The notes below the pieces were generated by a model. That model ran no database searches and was not told the origin of the DNA. It saw only the letters and a program-made list of their open reading frames with translations. A program made the position numbers and the translations under genes. A stretch of DNA of 64,000 bases, taken from positions 38,141,050 to 38,205,049 of the forward strand of contig OY292277.1 in assembly GCA_958496175.1 (NCBI GenBank), written 5' to 3'. Source of the stretch: Sisyra terminalis. Its lineage: Eukaryota > Arthropoda > Insecta > Neuroptera > Sisyridae. Below are positions 14,601 through 27,659 of the stretch, piece after piece. Every line of letters starts with the position of its first letter. Position 1 is the stretch's first letter.

Positions 14601-14954
14601 ATACGATAATTTTTTGATGGTGAAACCATAATGATTTAAGAATTGAAATTAAAGCAATTTCTGTATCACAGTTGTTTCCATTGCATCACTGAATTCCAGG
14701 AGATCGACTATCTAAACAACTTAAGTCATACTTTTAAAGTTTTTCCTACCAAACATAAAACCCGACTAGGCTTTCAAATTGCTAGAATTGCTGCAATTTT
14801 CGGTTCCCTTGTTCCCGACAACTGTGAAACTTGATTAGATCTTTTGCCTAAGATATGTGAATAATAAATATCGTACGTTTACTGGAAAAGTTTCATTTTA
14901 AAAGAAGTTGAGCATTACCGTTAATGGTGTTGTTCATTTTTTTCTGGGTTGCAG

Positions 14955-15017
14955 GGAGAAATAAAATGTGAAAATATTAGAAGTAAGCTTTATGGGGTTG
15001 GGACATGCAATGGTGAG
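14955..15017 (+). other. Candidate 63-nt in-phase cassette exon (unproven)
   Basis: TTTTTTTCTGGGTTGCAG (AG at 14953-14954) is a good acceptor and GAG|GTAAGC at 15018 a good donor. The 63 nt between them are open in phase 0 (21 codons, GEIKCENIRSKLYGVGTCNG then E), which is the phase of the host intron. Splicing it in would insert 21 residues between HGF (or VST) and TILNSM. An inner donor at 14983 would give 28 nt and a frameshift. No homology is recognised, and chance is a real possibility in a 46-kb intron. Confidence 0.25.
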
Positions 15018-15650
15018 GTAAGCTTTAGCCCCACGTGAGCGTTTCCTTGAATGACGAGTTGGATTCATAAATTTTCGAAAGTTTTCGATTGTGCAGTGAT
15101 CAAGAAGGCCGGGTGTCGTGTAAAATTTAATGCAAAACGAAAGACGAGATAGTTATGTGTATTGGCGAGGGGTCGAGGACGCGGTTGGATTTACGCTTAG
15201 GAACAAAAGCGCGGCTTTATTGGTCGATGCAAAAAGGGGAATTTGTGAGCGCCACTAGGACGATCTAATCTCTGTAGCTCAAAATATTTATCGTTCAAGC
15301 GTATTGTGAAGCTCATCGTGAGGGCCTACTCTTTCTACCGAAATCCTTTCGATATAGCCATCATTATCAACATCGTCATATTAGAGCCAATATGGATGGA
15401 TGAGTCGATATGAAACGAACATAGACTGGTTCTTTCGAAGGCCAGCCCTCGACGACGACACAAACGTTCCGTTCCCGTTGTCATATCTTTTTTGTCCATG
15501 TTAATTTTTGGCTCATCGGCTCGGAAAGTCAAAGAAGCCGACCGTCGTCGAGACCGACACACGGACAGACAGACAGACAGACAGACATACACGTAACGTA
15601 ACGGCGGTTCAACCAACCACCACCTGAAAGACCCTTTTCCTCTAACAAAT
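15018..15650. promoter_or_regulatory. Candidate regulatory island
   Basis: A CpG-richer stretch within AT-rich intron. It contains a Brinker-type AGCGCCA (TGGCGCT on the minus strand) at 15248-15254 and the Hox/caudal-like TTTATTGG. A (GACA)n tract occupies 15564-15588. Evidence is compositional only. Confidence 0.3.
15564..15588. repeat. (GACA)n microsatellite
   Basis: Six GACA units in a row. Read on the minus strand it produces the artificial CLSVCLSVC repeat of a chance ORF. Confidence 0.95.
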
Positions 15651-16792
15651 TCAGAAAAATCAATCAATATTTTCAAATAGGAAATTTTCTCAATTTTCAC
15701 GACTCCATCACTAACAATTGAACGAAACAAAGAAAAAAAAATATCAAAGAAACACTTTTTTCCGACTCAAATAAATTATGCGTGAAATTATTACTTGCGT
15801 TATTATCATTTATTTATATTTCACATTTTCCCCTCGAAATTCTAAGGAAAAGAATGCCTCTTACAAATAAACGAAGATAATATTTAATGTAAAACACATC
15901 ATTTAGCGACACAAGTATTGTACATCCCTCATTATTTACTGAACCGAAAAAATAATTTATTAAAAAAAAAATATACAATTTTTCCTCCAATTACTTTTCC
16001 AATATTAATGTTAATTTATTATACTTGTATTTCCATATAAACTTTGTACTACCTATTCACTAACGAGGCTCGATTTTTCGAAAAGCCAAAAAGGTTCATT
16101 TCGACTACGACATTAAAGACACTTACCCACACTTATTGTCGCCGCTTTCGTTTTATTCCAATATTTGGTTTTTGTCGTTTTTAAAAGTGCCGCCTTGTTG
16201 GTTTAGGTGGCTTAATTTTTAAGTAAAGGTCAAATAGATGGGGAAAAAAATGAAACGGTGATTTAAAATTGTTGTCACAGTGCTGCCAATTGCCACTGTA
16301 GGTAAAATCACGTAAAATAAAACGGTTAATTTGGATGAAAATTTTCAGAATTAACTTATTTTCACGTCTTAAAATGTTAGAGGGTTCAATTCATGCCCTT
16401 TTTTGAATGATCAAAATTTGACACCGATATATTGTCTCCTTCATTTCTTATTCAATTCGCGATTTTTTTGTTAGTCCAATTCTATTGTGGTAAAATTTCC
16501 TATTTTGTGGCAACATTTTTATTATGGTCCGATTTCTTTGCGGAACTCGAACCTATAACTACTGATGCATAGTAATGATGACATCATAAGATATTTATTG
16601 GGCTTAACTTAACTAATATCTTAACTTTCGGATTCGGTTAGTTTCGGCAAAAAACCTGCTAAAACTATGACCGAAACCAAAATTACGTTTGTGAGCTTTT
16701 ATGTGAGCTTTGAAAGTAGTCGGGATTGTTAAGATATTACACTTCAATGGTTTAGGCTGAGTATGTTTTTACAACTACCATACTATTTAAAT

Positions 16793-17092
16793 CAGGGATA
16801 TCCAACCATTTTGGGCCATTTTGGACCCTTTGGGCCGTATAAAATTTAGTCAAAAGAATTGAGCCACATACACACGAATATTTTTTGGCAATCTTCATGA
16901 CCATTATTTTGTAACTGTGATTACAACCGATAAATTCTGGACAGTAAAAAAACCATTATAATAAAAAATTGCAATATTTATTGTAAAAAAAATGCAAAAT
17001 TGTGTACTAAAATAATTTTTTTTATTAAAAAAGTTAAAATTAATTTTACTTAGGGCCGTATGCGGCCCATGGGCTGTGTGTTGACATCCCTG
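16793..17092. mobile_element. hAT-type MITE (300 bp)
   Basis: It begins CAGGGATATCCAACC and ends with TGTTGACATCCCTG, whose complement starts CAGGGATGTCAACA. Both ends are followed inward by GGGCC-rich sequence, as in hAT elements of the CAGGGATGTC type. The flanking 8 bp are ATTTAAAT (16785-16792) and ATTCAAAC (17093-17100), six of eight identical, consistent with an old 8-bp target duplication. There is no transposase. Confidence 0.75.
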
Positions 17093-18275
17093 ATTCAAAC
17101 CATCAAATCACTGTTACAAATAAATATATTACAGCTTTAACTATTCAAAAATGAACAAAAGCTTGCCAAAGAATTGCTTTACAATTTATAAATAAATTAT
17201 GGTTGTAAAAATTAGTTTCGGTAGTTATAAGAACAATCATTAAAATAAGTAGTCCATTGGGGTTTAGATTTATTTATTTTAATTATGAACTATGAAATTC
17301 TAAACGAGCGATTTAGTTCAAATATTGAAGATCATTTTCGGTTTTATTATACGTATTTCTTTTAATTAAAATTCATACACCAATTAAGGGGATTGGAAGA
17401 ACGAGAAATGTGCGTCTTATAATCGAGAATGCACGATATATTGTTGTAAAATACATTACAAAAATTAAAATAAAGATTTTTTTTTACTAGCAACTTCTTT
17501 AGAGCTCTAGCTTAATATTAGTATAAATTTAAAATCAAATTTTTATTTGTGGCAGAAATAGGCAACTAAATTACTCCAAAGGTGGTTTATTGTGACAAAC
17601 TATTTACCTGTTTTCCATAAAATATATTCTCAACCAAACATTTGCTAGTTTTGTTATGTTGTCCACAATAAATTCTTACAACAGTCGTTATAACGATTTC
17701 AAAATTTTGAAATGGGACCCAGAGAAGTGGTTACTTAATTAAAGCTTACGTTGGGTTTGCCCACTTTGCAACGAAGTTGCAACGAGAAACCAATGAGGTT
17801 CAGATAGAGATCCTGGGAAATCCCGAAATACTTTCTAGTTGGGACTTGTATCAGTTGTGAGTTGCACTTCTTCTTGCATCTATATCCATTCCTGATATAA
17901 TCGAACTATTACTCACTAGTTCTAAGACGCCGGAAAGTATATTCGAACCTCTTTTAAATACCTACTGTAAAAATAATTGTGTGGACACAAACAATATAAA
18001 GTATTGCAATTTCAAGGTGTTATTTTTTTTTTCTAATACGAATATTTAAAATAAATGAAGTTCGTATCAAGTCGTGTTTAAATGAACTTCCTTCTTCTGT
18101 TTCTATACATAAAAATGTATACAATGTTAGATAAAAGAAATGACTAAATAAAAAAAAAAATATATTTTAAATAAAAAAAATTGTCAATGTCAAATTTCAA
18201 ATGTGAAGGAAAATAGTTTATAACTTATCTTTTTAAAAGTACCTTTACGTACTTATACCTATTTTGTGGTTAGTT

Positions 18276-18888
18276 CAGAGGTGTGAAAATTATTAGACTC
18301 AAGACAACTCAAGAGAAAAAAAAAAACACATTTTTCTTTTTAAATGTCATAAATTTAAAAATAACATTAATTTCATATATCTAATATTTTGTTTGGTACC
18401 CTATATTGTTTATAATTTATTTTTCTCATCTTGACATGAACTATACTATTTTTTTCATTTATATTTTTTTATGATGCCAAATCTTAATGAGTACGGTAAT
18501 CAGATTCACGTGTGTTGTAATAGTTTATTTTTTTAGTTTTTACTTGACAATGGCTCAAAAATTTTCTATGGGATAACCATCAGGACTATTTCCTGGCTTA
18601 GAAGGCACATTAATGTTAGAATTTTTGAGGACATCCATAACTTTTTTTCTTTAAAGCTCCATCCTGCATAAAGATACAATTTTCTTCCGGAAACCACTCT
18701 TTAGTTTGAGGAAGTAACCTCGTTTCCAAGACTTGTATATATTGGTTTTGCCTCTATCTTCCACAATGTGTATTTGCTGACATGCAGCTCCAAATCATAA
18801 CTGATGTTGTATGTTTCACAGTCTGGGCGATACATTGCTGGAAGAAAGTAAAAATCTTCTTTTGAGTCTAATAATTTTCACACCTCTG
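18276..18888 (-). mobile_element. Tc1-type transposon, internally deleted
   Basis: Terminal inverted repeats start CAGAGGTGTGAAAATTATTA at 18276 and, on the minus strand, at 18888; about 26-28 bp match. The right end is followed by TA, the Tc1/mariner target; the left has TT, presumably mutated. The 613-bp body carries a decayed transposase on the minus strand (separate entry). Full-length Tc1 elements are about 1.6 kb, so the 5' part of the element is deleted. Confidence 0.85.
18541..18850 (-). pseudogene. Tc1-like transposase C-terminal remnant
   Basis: Read on the minus strand with frame changes, one sees SVMIWSCMSANTHCG, then YIQVLETRLLPQ, then CIFMQDGA (the second catalytic-Asp region of DDE transposases), then NSPDGYPIENF (a variant of the conserved SPDLNPIENLW), then a stop in place of Trp. 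The order matches Tc1-family transposases. It is broken by stops and at least one frameshift, so it is not functional. The N-terminal DNA-binding half is missing. Confidence 0.85.
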
Positions 18889-19199
18889 TATATACTTTTA
18901 CTCATTGATGTATTTCAGTGTATAAAAACTATTCATTCATATTTGTATTATAGATTTATCTATCCTCAAAATTTTATTAAATTCGTAGATTGTAATGATA
19001 TAAAGTAGTGTGAAATCTTGATTAATTTTGAAGTCTTGGACGATTTTGGTTTAGGGAGCTTTAAAGCTTTTGTATTTTATAAATAGTGAATGTTTTTCTT
19101 AAGCGTACACGCTTAGGAAAGCTTAAACGTTTTGATTAAAAACAATATGTCCATCAAGTGCATGAAAATTTCTTTTTTTTTCATTTTCTTTATTTTTTT

Positions 19200-19880
19200 G
19201 CTATTGTGTTCGTCACAAAGGGTGGAAAATCCACTATGCTCACATATAGCATAATGCACGTGTATGTGTTTGTATTCACGCCGACTACGATCTTGTTATA
19301 TGTTCGGAATGGTTAAAATCGTGTTCCATAGAGTTGAAAAATTCGTGTCAAACAGCCATTTATAATACGATAAAAGGCGTGTTACGTTTACACAAAAACT
19401 CACACCACATACATATATACATACTGTGCTACATGTAGAGCGGCTATAGCCTGACGCGGACGTACATATACAAACATTTTACATGTGAGACCGAATTTTC
19501 CGGTTTTTCCATTCGGAAGCGTGTTGCCATCATGGTGGCATGGTGTTGGTGCGAGTGCGACGGCCACATTTTAATGTTCAGGATGAAATGTTGAGATTGG
19601 CAACGACACTTACGCCTCCTTTGAGGTTAGAACGTACGGAAAACACAAAAAAAGAACGCGCATGGTGGAGTTGATACAAGAAAATTTCTCAAAAGAGAAC
19701 GGGTGGAAGAATTCCGAATAGTCTGAGGGGTTCACGTGGCATGTTCTTCAATGCTACTGCTGACGATGATGGTGTGTAACCCGGAATATCTATTCGGAAT
19801 AAACCCACTCAAAGATGAACCAACGGACTTGGTATACCAACAGTACCTACTACATGGACTTCAGCACACCAACCATATTC
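19200..19880. promoter_or_regulatory. Candidate regulatory island
   Basis: More GC- and CpG-rich than its flanks, with homeodomain/Abd-B-like CCATTTATAATACG and GATAAAAGG motifs, ending in a GATGATGG-containing segment. It has no coding potential that I can identify. Weak, composition-based call. Confidence 0.3.
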
Positions 19881-21680
19881 GTCTATGAATTTTCTTTTGA
19901 CATGCAACTTTTGTGTCATGTTAATTCGTCCTTTAGCTCCTCTTTTTGTATTCTGGAACACTCACAAATGCTCTAACAAATTCGCTATAGGTACACATCA
20001 AATAAGCTTGCAAAAATTAATGACCAAACTGTTGTTTTTTTACATTAAAAACCGAAACATTTTGTTAATAGCCCCTTTCTATAAAACAACCCTTAATTTC
20101 AACCACTTTTATAAATACATAACACATGCAATTCGTTTAATTTTATCACTAATAATTTTTATTAATTAATAAAAGTCACACTATACGTAGGGTTCGCTAG
20201 ATGCGAGCTTTTTCTTAAATTAACATAATTCATTCATCATTTTTTTTAATGATAAGTAAATCTTTGAGAGCTTTTTTTGATTGAAATGCTACGCGTTGTA
20301 TTTTTAATTTGAAAAGCAAAAAAATAATGAGAAAATTGCATTTTACAGTTGACATAAAGTCCTGATACTAAATAATAAAAACGGTAGTTTTATTCCAACT
20401 CTTTCAGTCGACTGTCATCGTAAGCGAAAGACAAAACTAATACTAATTTTACTGTTAAAGTATAAAAACCGTTGAAGTATACACTAATAAGACACAATTA
20501 GTACCCGTTATTTAATACAAGAAATCTTGTTATGTAATTTCCAATGCTTGGAAATTTATTTGCAAGTATGGAACATTTTGTTCAGGAGTGAATAATTGAA
20601 ATGATTACTTTGACGATTTTTATCGTTTCACGTACATAATGGAAGTAATTTGTTTTTCAAAATTTTTCGATTTAAGCCCATAATCAGCTGTTGACTTAAT
20701 AATATTCACATGTTGAATTAAAAAATAAATCAAATATTTAGATTTGAAAGTAACGTAAATACTAAATAATTCCCAAAATGAATAGAAATCACTTATTAAC
20801 TAGTAAGTATATGCATTAGGGAACAATTTAGTAGTAACATATGAAAACCTTCATTCTTTGGATATCTATAAAACAAAAAGCTTCAAATCATCTCAAAATT
20901 TAGAAAATTCTATATCCTTGAAACTTTATACTATATATCGTAACTTTGTTGCGAAAGTTACTCGACTTAAAGCACACCTTTTCGTTTAACCCTTAAATGA
21001 AATGAAAAATCTACTCTTTTGAAATTAAGTTTTTTTAACTTTGTGCTAAAGCCTGTGTGCTAAAGCTTTTGTGCTAAAATTTTATGGTAGATCTGAGTCT
21101 AAAATTAAACTATGTATCTATATGGAAAATATTTATTTACGGTGGAAATTTTAAAGGTTCAATTAAACACTTTTCAAGTTTTTAACGTTTTGTCAGTTGG
21201 TTGTTAACTTCACCTGGCCAAACTTGAAAGCTTATTAACCGTCATTTGTTTACCAAAGGTCACACCATAGATTCTTGAACAAAAAAATCAATTTATTCAA
21301 CGTTAGTAAATAAAAAAAATCCATTATTGTTGCGTAAAGTAATTGATAAGTTGGCGTAAATTTTTGTTGTAAATTTTTCAAAAATCTGTGGTATGTACTA
21401 TGTAAAACACATGACAATCAACCAATCTTCAATTTTTGTCAAATAATTTTTAGCAATTAGCTGATGTAATGTTTCAAATTTAAATATTTTTCCTCATTCC
21501 TACAACAAATCTTTCGATAACGATTTATTCAATTTAACGAAAAACATAAGTAATACTAAAAGTTAATTTTTTAAACTGTAGATACCACTTTTGTAACAAG
21601 GTTCAAAGTTATGAAATGTACTTTTCAAAATAGGTAACAGATGATAAAATTCAGATCTCAACTTTTATTAAATAAGAAGA

Positions 21681-21830
21681 CAATTCAGGTTGTTTAAGAT
21701 CCGTTTTCTTATTTTATATTTATATTAAAATATAAATATATAATATTTCGTTACGATCGTAACGAAACGTAGCTAATTTGAATATTAAAAAATATTATTT
21801 AAAAAACCCGATCTTAAACAACCTGAATTG
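21681..21830. repeat. 150-bp inverted repeat with a perfect 22-bp central palindrome
   Basis: The end 21681-21701 (CAATTCAGGTTGTTTAAGAT then C) is the perfect 21-bp inverted copy of 21810-21830. The centre 21746-21767 is a perfect palindrome, TTTCGTTAC-GATC-GTAACGAAA. Its midpoint lies within 1 nt of the midpoint of the outer repeats. The sequence between is AT-rich. A small MITE is the simplest explanation, but no target duplication is seen outside the repeats. Confidence 0.8.
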
Positions 21831-22869
21831 TATTTTTATATGTAATAGACTCAGAATTAAAACCAATAATATTATGAAGAAGTTTAATCTTGTTGAGCTT
21901 TTAAAACAAATGACAGTCCTAATTTTATTTATACAACTAACTCCTTTTCAAATACTTTTTTATTTCTTTGTTTCTTTTGACAAATGTTGTGGTTTCATAT
22001 TTCCAAAAAAAAACAAGAAAGTTCTTTTGGATATCTAATTCTAAAGCTTTCGCGAGGAACAATGGTGATATCTATGGTTCAATCTGAGTGGTTTTGCTTT
22101 AGGTAGCAACGAATATACCTAAACGCAAACAATCTAAATATAAGTCAGTATAATAGAAAAGCTCAGCTTTATAATATTAATAATTATCGTGGTAGCGATT
22201 GATGAATATTTTACACGAAAATATCACCGGAGCTTAAATGGAATTCGTAAATAAAGGGAGCTTTTATTTTTTTTGGATTTCTTAATTAAATTAAATGTTA
22301 TAAATAACATTATGGGATTAATATAGATTTAATGCGCATAGCGCGTTGTGTTTTTTAACCTTATCACCTATTCAACTGTCTTCATCCCTTCTCTTTCTCC
22401 ACTTTTAATTTCATAATAAGCTTAACCTGAATGCTTAGGCATGACTATAAGGACAAAAAAGGAAATGACAAAAAAGTGTCGTATCCACAATTTTTTTGTT
22501 TGTAGTGTTTTAAATTTCCATAGTCCTTGACTCATACAATAGAACGTGTTAGGCTTAACACTTACTGGTATAACCTAATCAATGCGTCCCCTTTATTATT
22601 CTCATCCTATTGTTTTTCAAATGGAATCGATTGAAGTGTTGGGAATAAAAAAAGATGGCTCTTGCATAAATTAAAATCCTCGTTTCTGATAGAATTAATG
22701 TCCGTCACACATTAAATCCATGTATTACATGAATTTGTAAGGTGTCTCGGGTACTGTTACACATTCATGAAGGGATGGTTGGGATTTTCTTTGATAGCTA
22801 TATTGTTTTTTCGTTGTACTGTTGGTCAGCTGGGTGGTTGACTTAAATAGAGACATATCACTAGTAAAG

Positions 22870-23170
22870 TTGCAAAGGGCCCCTTGAAGGGCCGCATGAA
22901 CTCCACCCTTTGGAGGCGTGGCGTGGCTCGCACCCCATATGTCTCACTTATTCACATATATGTAAGCATCATAACATCAACCCTTAATATAAAACTTTTC
23001 AAGGGTAATTTACACCACGGTGACGACAACACATCGACGCATTCAGCGTCTCATGTTCTAAGTTATGGCTGCTCGAAACCGCGCAAACCCTATGAGTTCA
23101 ACCCCGTGAACCAACCACCGCGATTCCGCCATTACTTTCAGCTGAATATCACAGTAAAAACTATATAAAT
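22870..23170. promoter_or_regulatory. Candidate regulatory island
   Basis: GC- and CpG-rich for this intron, beginning GGGCCCCTTGAAGGGCC (itself an inverted repeat). It is open over 94 codons on the plus strand, but the translation shows no family signature, so I do not call a gene. A T-box half-site-like TTCACACC occurs just beyond at 23172. Confidence 0.3.
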
Positions 23171-26100
23171 ATTCACACCCCCTGTAATGAACGAAATAGG
23201 GAAGAAATCTGATTTTTCAACCCTCTTGAGGCTAATTATATTTTCACACATTACAGCTCTATTTGTTTCAATCATGGCCTCATTCATTTGTCCTACCGTT
23301 TTTTTTAAATAAAATAAAATCTATCCACTAATGGGGATGTTAATACAAGTATTCAATTTTGATAGAAAAATACGTAACATTTCTATTTCTATGGCTATAA
23401 TTTATTCAAAAAACGCTACCCCTTTGTTTTTAGTAAAACAATCAAACTGTTAATAATAGAAAAATCTCGGATTTTCTTATAAGTGAATAATTGAAAGTTG
23501 ATTGCAGTGGAATCAATAAGATGTGGAAAAGCATGAAAGAATTACGGTATTGATTCAGGGAAATAAGACTCTATCCTCAAGCGCCTAACCCTCTATTACC
23601 TACCCTCTCGTACCCCCTACCAAATATGAAGTTGCATGTGGTAAGAAACTTTTAGTTGTGGTCATACAAAACAAACTGAACTTATACCCTTATGTCAGGG
23701 GGGTTGGATTGTATAGATTCATGTATAGGTTATTAAAAATTGATACAAATTACACGGCTTGAAATAACGAATAGGTAAAAAGTTCACTTTGATATTTTCT
23801 TAACCAAACAGCTTTCTTTTGTTTATTTAGCCGATAGATGTTATTTAATTAAACCGAAGCTTCAACATGTCCTTTACAAATTCGAAATCCTGTTAGGAGT
23901 ATAATTAATGTATTTCTTGGATATTGAATATCGGAAATGCAACAAAAGCCCTCCGATTCAGTAGTTGTTCCCTTTTTGGTTATTGTGTCTCAATCTCGAG
24001 GTTTTACCTTCCGACTAAGAGCTACTTTTGAGTCATTCATCCGTTATTATTTTAAGCATCCATCTATCGTTATTTATCCTTCAAGAGTGGTGCGTCGATA
24101 AGTAACAGGGCAAAGCGTTCCATAACATTGTGCAGGTATTTTGTTAGTCGCCGAAAATCCTTTGACCAGACTTGCGGTTAATCTACTACCCAATTCCTCT
24201 TCATGTCTTCCACATTCAGACATAATAGGGTGTACATTTCAAGGGTAGTTTGTCTACCAAGTTGAAAACAGTACAACACAAGGATAATCTTAGTGTTAAC
24301 GATGGGTTAATAATGTGAGCCACTAGTAATTCCTTTTCTCTCCCGCAATTCTCTCATAACTAAATCCGTCTTGCAAATGCTTAAGAATCGTTAATTTGAT
24401 CATGGTGAGGTCTTAAAACCGTATTCTTTGTTAAATATATTATTACACAAATAATGACATTATCGAAATTAAATGTGGGGGGTTTTCCTTAATGGATTTT
24501 TCATATTGAAAAAATGGACGTTTTATTTACTTTTTATCTCGGTTACTTTTGAGGGAGCGATTTTGATGTTTTCTTTTTGTATTAATATCTCATCCTATTT
24601 CGAATGGTAAATTAAATGGGGATGATACGCTGTGTCAGGGGTTGGATCATGTTGATGATCATGATCGAGATTAGGGACGATAGATGGATGAGATGAGATC
24701 AGGGGATTGTGTGTTTGAGCCACTAGGGGTTGTAATGGAAGCAGCCTAAAAGCATTTTCGGTCGACGATTGTCTATCGTCATCATATCGTTCGTTTTTAA
24801 ATGCATATATACCTACAACCCCCAATATTTGTAGTGGCGAAATAAAAATGTTAATCTTTTGATTCGATTGAAAAAACATCCCGGAATCTACCACAAAAAT
24901 TTTTGCATAAAAGTAAGTTATTTAGGTTTGAAATTTTTAATTAGGTTGCATTGGATTTTTTTTTTTTTGGTTGGGATTGGTTTCGATCAGTGAAATATAT
25001 CTGTCAATTTTTTTTTCTTCGGATTATTAAATTGGGTTTGGTTAACAGTAGGGGGTTGATTTTTTTAAACAAATATATCCTTTTTCACATCGTCGCGGGA
25101 GGTTAATTATTTTGAAACAAACTCTTATAATTTATGCAATATAATTTTTTTCTTTAGGACATTGATTCTTTTCTTTATCTTTTTTTTTTTTTTTGGTTGA
25201 TTTTTTTAGGATCGTATGCCACCCTTGCTAATGAGTATCTTGCACGAGACTAAAATCCAATCATGCAATCTTCTCAATAATGATGAAGAGAAATCTTGGA
25301 GTTTATTTTAACGGAGTGTAGTTGTGGATAAAATCAGCTATAAAATTCAAATATGTACATTATAATTATATGTTTATTTTACGGACAGAATGGAAAGGGA
25401 TGGTCGAGTAGGGAAAAAATTGAGCAGTAGATAGATAGAAGGCCTTTGGGAAGCATTCGGGCTTCTGCTTGTTTGGGACCCTCATAACTCATCTATATGT
25501 ATATATAGCTTTGTCTTATTTTTGAATCACACCCTTAAACGTCTTCACGTTTGCCGTTTTTATTTTCCATGATTGATTGCATCCCATTAAAGTCCTTCGA
25601 GGGTTCTGTTTTTTTAAAACACAATTTTTATACTTTCAATCAACCATAACATTGATTGGTTAATATTCACCTAAGATTGACCAAAACGAAATATTTAATT
25701 GTATCCCATACAAAAAATGCACCCCTATAAATCATTTCAATTAATCTTTTTAAATGAAAACATTTCTCATAGTTGTTTTTTTTTGCTTACCCTTATAATA
25801 GTTACAAAACAACATTGGCTAATATATAGCGAATGTTGTAGCTAAATCTCTTCCGCACCCCCAATGTAATCTAAATCCGTCTTCAATCATAGATTCCACC
25901 ACTAATCCAATCGAAATGTCAGTCTGTCAGTTTGCAGTTAAGTCTGTCAATTCCTATCAGTTGATGTTCAATTTCAATATTTAATTGAAGTTGGCAATAA
26001 TTAGACAAATATACGTATATGTACTAAATACATATACACAGATATTCATTTCAAATTTGATATTAGGCAAACAAAGCTTAATGGAAGGAGATTATGGGAC

Positions 26101-26226
26101 ACTTCTTTTCCATTTTATTTTCAGCATTTTCAAATGGTCTCAATTCATTTTAAAATAAGCTTATATTTCACATAAGATGAAAATTCAATTTGGCCCAATC
26201 TTGTCAATATTTATGGTCAATATGAC

Positions 26227-26392
26227 AAAACAGAATAAGGGCAAAACAGAACTTGTAATATTTTCTCTTTTACGTCTCATTCTATTTACATTTTTCCGAC
26301 ATGCATATAGCTCTTAAATTATGACTTTAAATTTTCAAAATTCGAAGTATATAACAAGCAAACTACAAGTTCTGTTTTGTCTTGTTCTGTTT
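26227..26392. mobile_element. ~165-bp inverted-repeat element
   Basis: The left arm contains GGCAAAACAGAACTTGTA and the right arm, inverted, GACAAAACAGAACTTGTA. About 30 bp per arm match with few changes, and the outer ends read AAAACAGAA. There is no coding content. It is probably a small MITE. Confidence 0.65.
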
Positions 26393-27659
26393 ACACTATT
26401 TTAGTACTGCTGATTTGCGGATGTTATGTAAAGAAGCATTAACTTCAATGTCTTATATCCTACTTTTTGCATACTATATTAATTAGTTAGTTAAGTTAAT
26501 CCCAAAAGATGATATATCGTCTTTTAGTATGGGTATGGAATTGTTTACAAAAACAGCAGCAACTATCAGAATCGACAGAAAAAAAGTAGTAGTTTAAATT
26601 CTTTTTTCGTAGAAAATAACTTTATAAAACTTTTATAAAAATAGAGGATGTTACAGCTTTTTTCTCGTTAAGGACTAGTCTAGTAGAGCTTAAATGGTTG
26701 GAAATATATGAAATAGAGAAACTAAACTTTTTTGGTGAGAAAGTGAAACTTGGTGAAGCATCAAATTTATTTAAATTTCCAAATATATATAATGTTAGTT
26801 CTTTCAAAGTAAATGAAAGTTTTTTTTAAATTTATTTTGCTTGAAATAATGGAAGTTACAGAATTAAGCTTTAATGATTGAACTGATAGTTTCACATTTG
26901 GGAGAGTAAACATTAAAATTTCGCTGGTTGAAATTTATAATTGGTTCGGTCTGGGCCCAGATTTGAGCTAAGCTTAACTCCAAAATGATATCCATGGGCC
27001 AGACCTAGCTACTAGTCTTAATGTAAACTAAAAGACTAAACTAAAAACATATTTCTGGCGTTGATGCTTGGCCAAGGCTTGGCAATTAACAACAGGACCA
27101 CGACTGGCTCTGTTAAGTATTGGCAGTTCCTATGTAGAGTGGAAAATCGAAACTTTTCTATGGCCATGGTTATAACTAATTTGAGTAAATACCACCTTTA
27201 TTTGATGCTTAACTAAACCTAGTGAAAAAATCGACCAGTTTCATGGTTCATGGTTCCACCATTTGACTAATCTAAATGCAGAACAGTTTTATTTTTGAGG
27301 AACTCTAGGAGTTTTCGAAATACTGAGGTAAAATTTTCGATAACTCAATTCGTTTTATCAATGGTTCTTTTGGTTTTGAGTTATCCAGAGTCCTTTGTAT
27401 TGATTTAAAAAGAGTTAAAAATTGAAGTTGATGATTGATTCAATTTATTATTTCCTTATTTCATAGCTGTGGTATCGATTATAATGTTTTAGCAAAGAAA
27501 AATCAAAATAGAATTACAGTGTTTTCAAAAATGGAGCAAACTTTAATCGTAAAAACAAAATTTAGTGCCAATATTGACCTAAACAGGTATTCAAGCATTC
27601 AACCATAACGAAATTCACAAAGTTTGTGTGAATAAATTCGATTGTAATGTAACAGTAAA

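Noticed and set aside
15335..15730. 131-codon minus-strand ORF with a CLSVCLSVC repeat.
   Set aside because: The repeat is the (GACA)n microsatellite in translation, and the rest shows no domain or conserved pattern.
18811..19008. 65-codon plus-strand ORF.
   Set aside because: It overlaps the terminal repeat and the antisense of the Tc1 transposase remnant.
21042..21079. Three near-copies of GTGCTAAAGC.
   Set aside because: Too short and few to call anything but a minor tandem repeat.
22884..23168. 94-codon plus-strand ORF in a GC-rich patch.
   Set aside because: No recognisable motif; GC-rich patches in AT-rich DNA yield chance ORFs.
24595..24894. 99-codon minus-strand ORF, His/Pro-rich at its C-terminal end.
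   Set aside because: Low-complexity translation, no family signature, no splice or promoter context.
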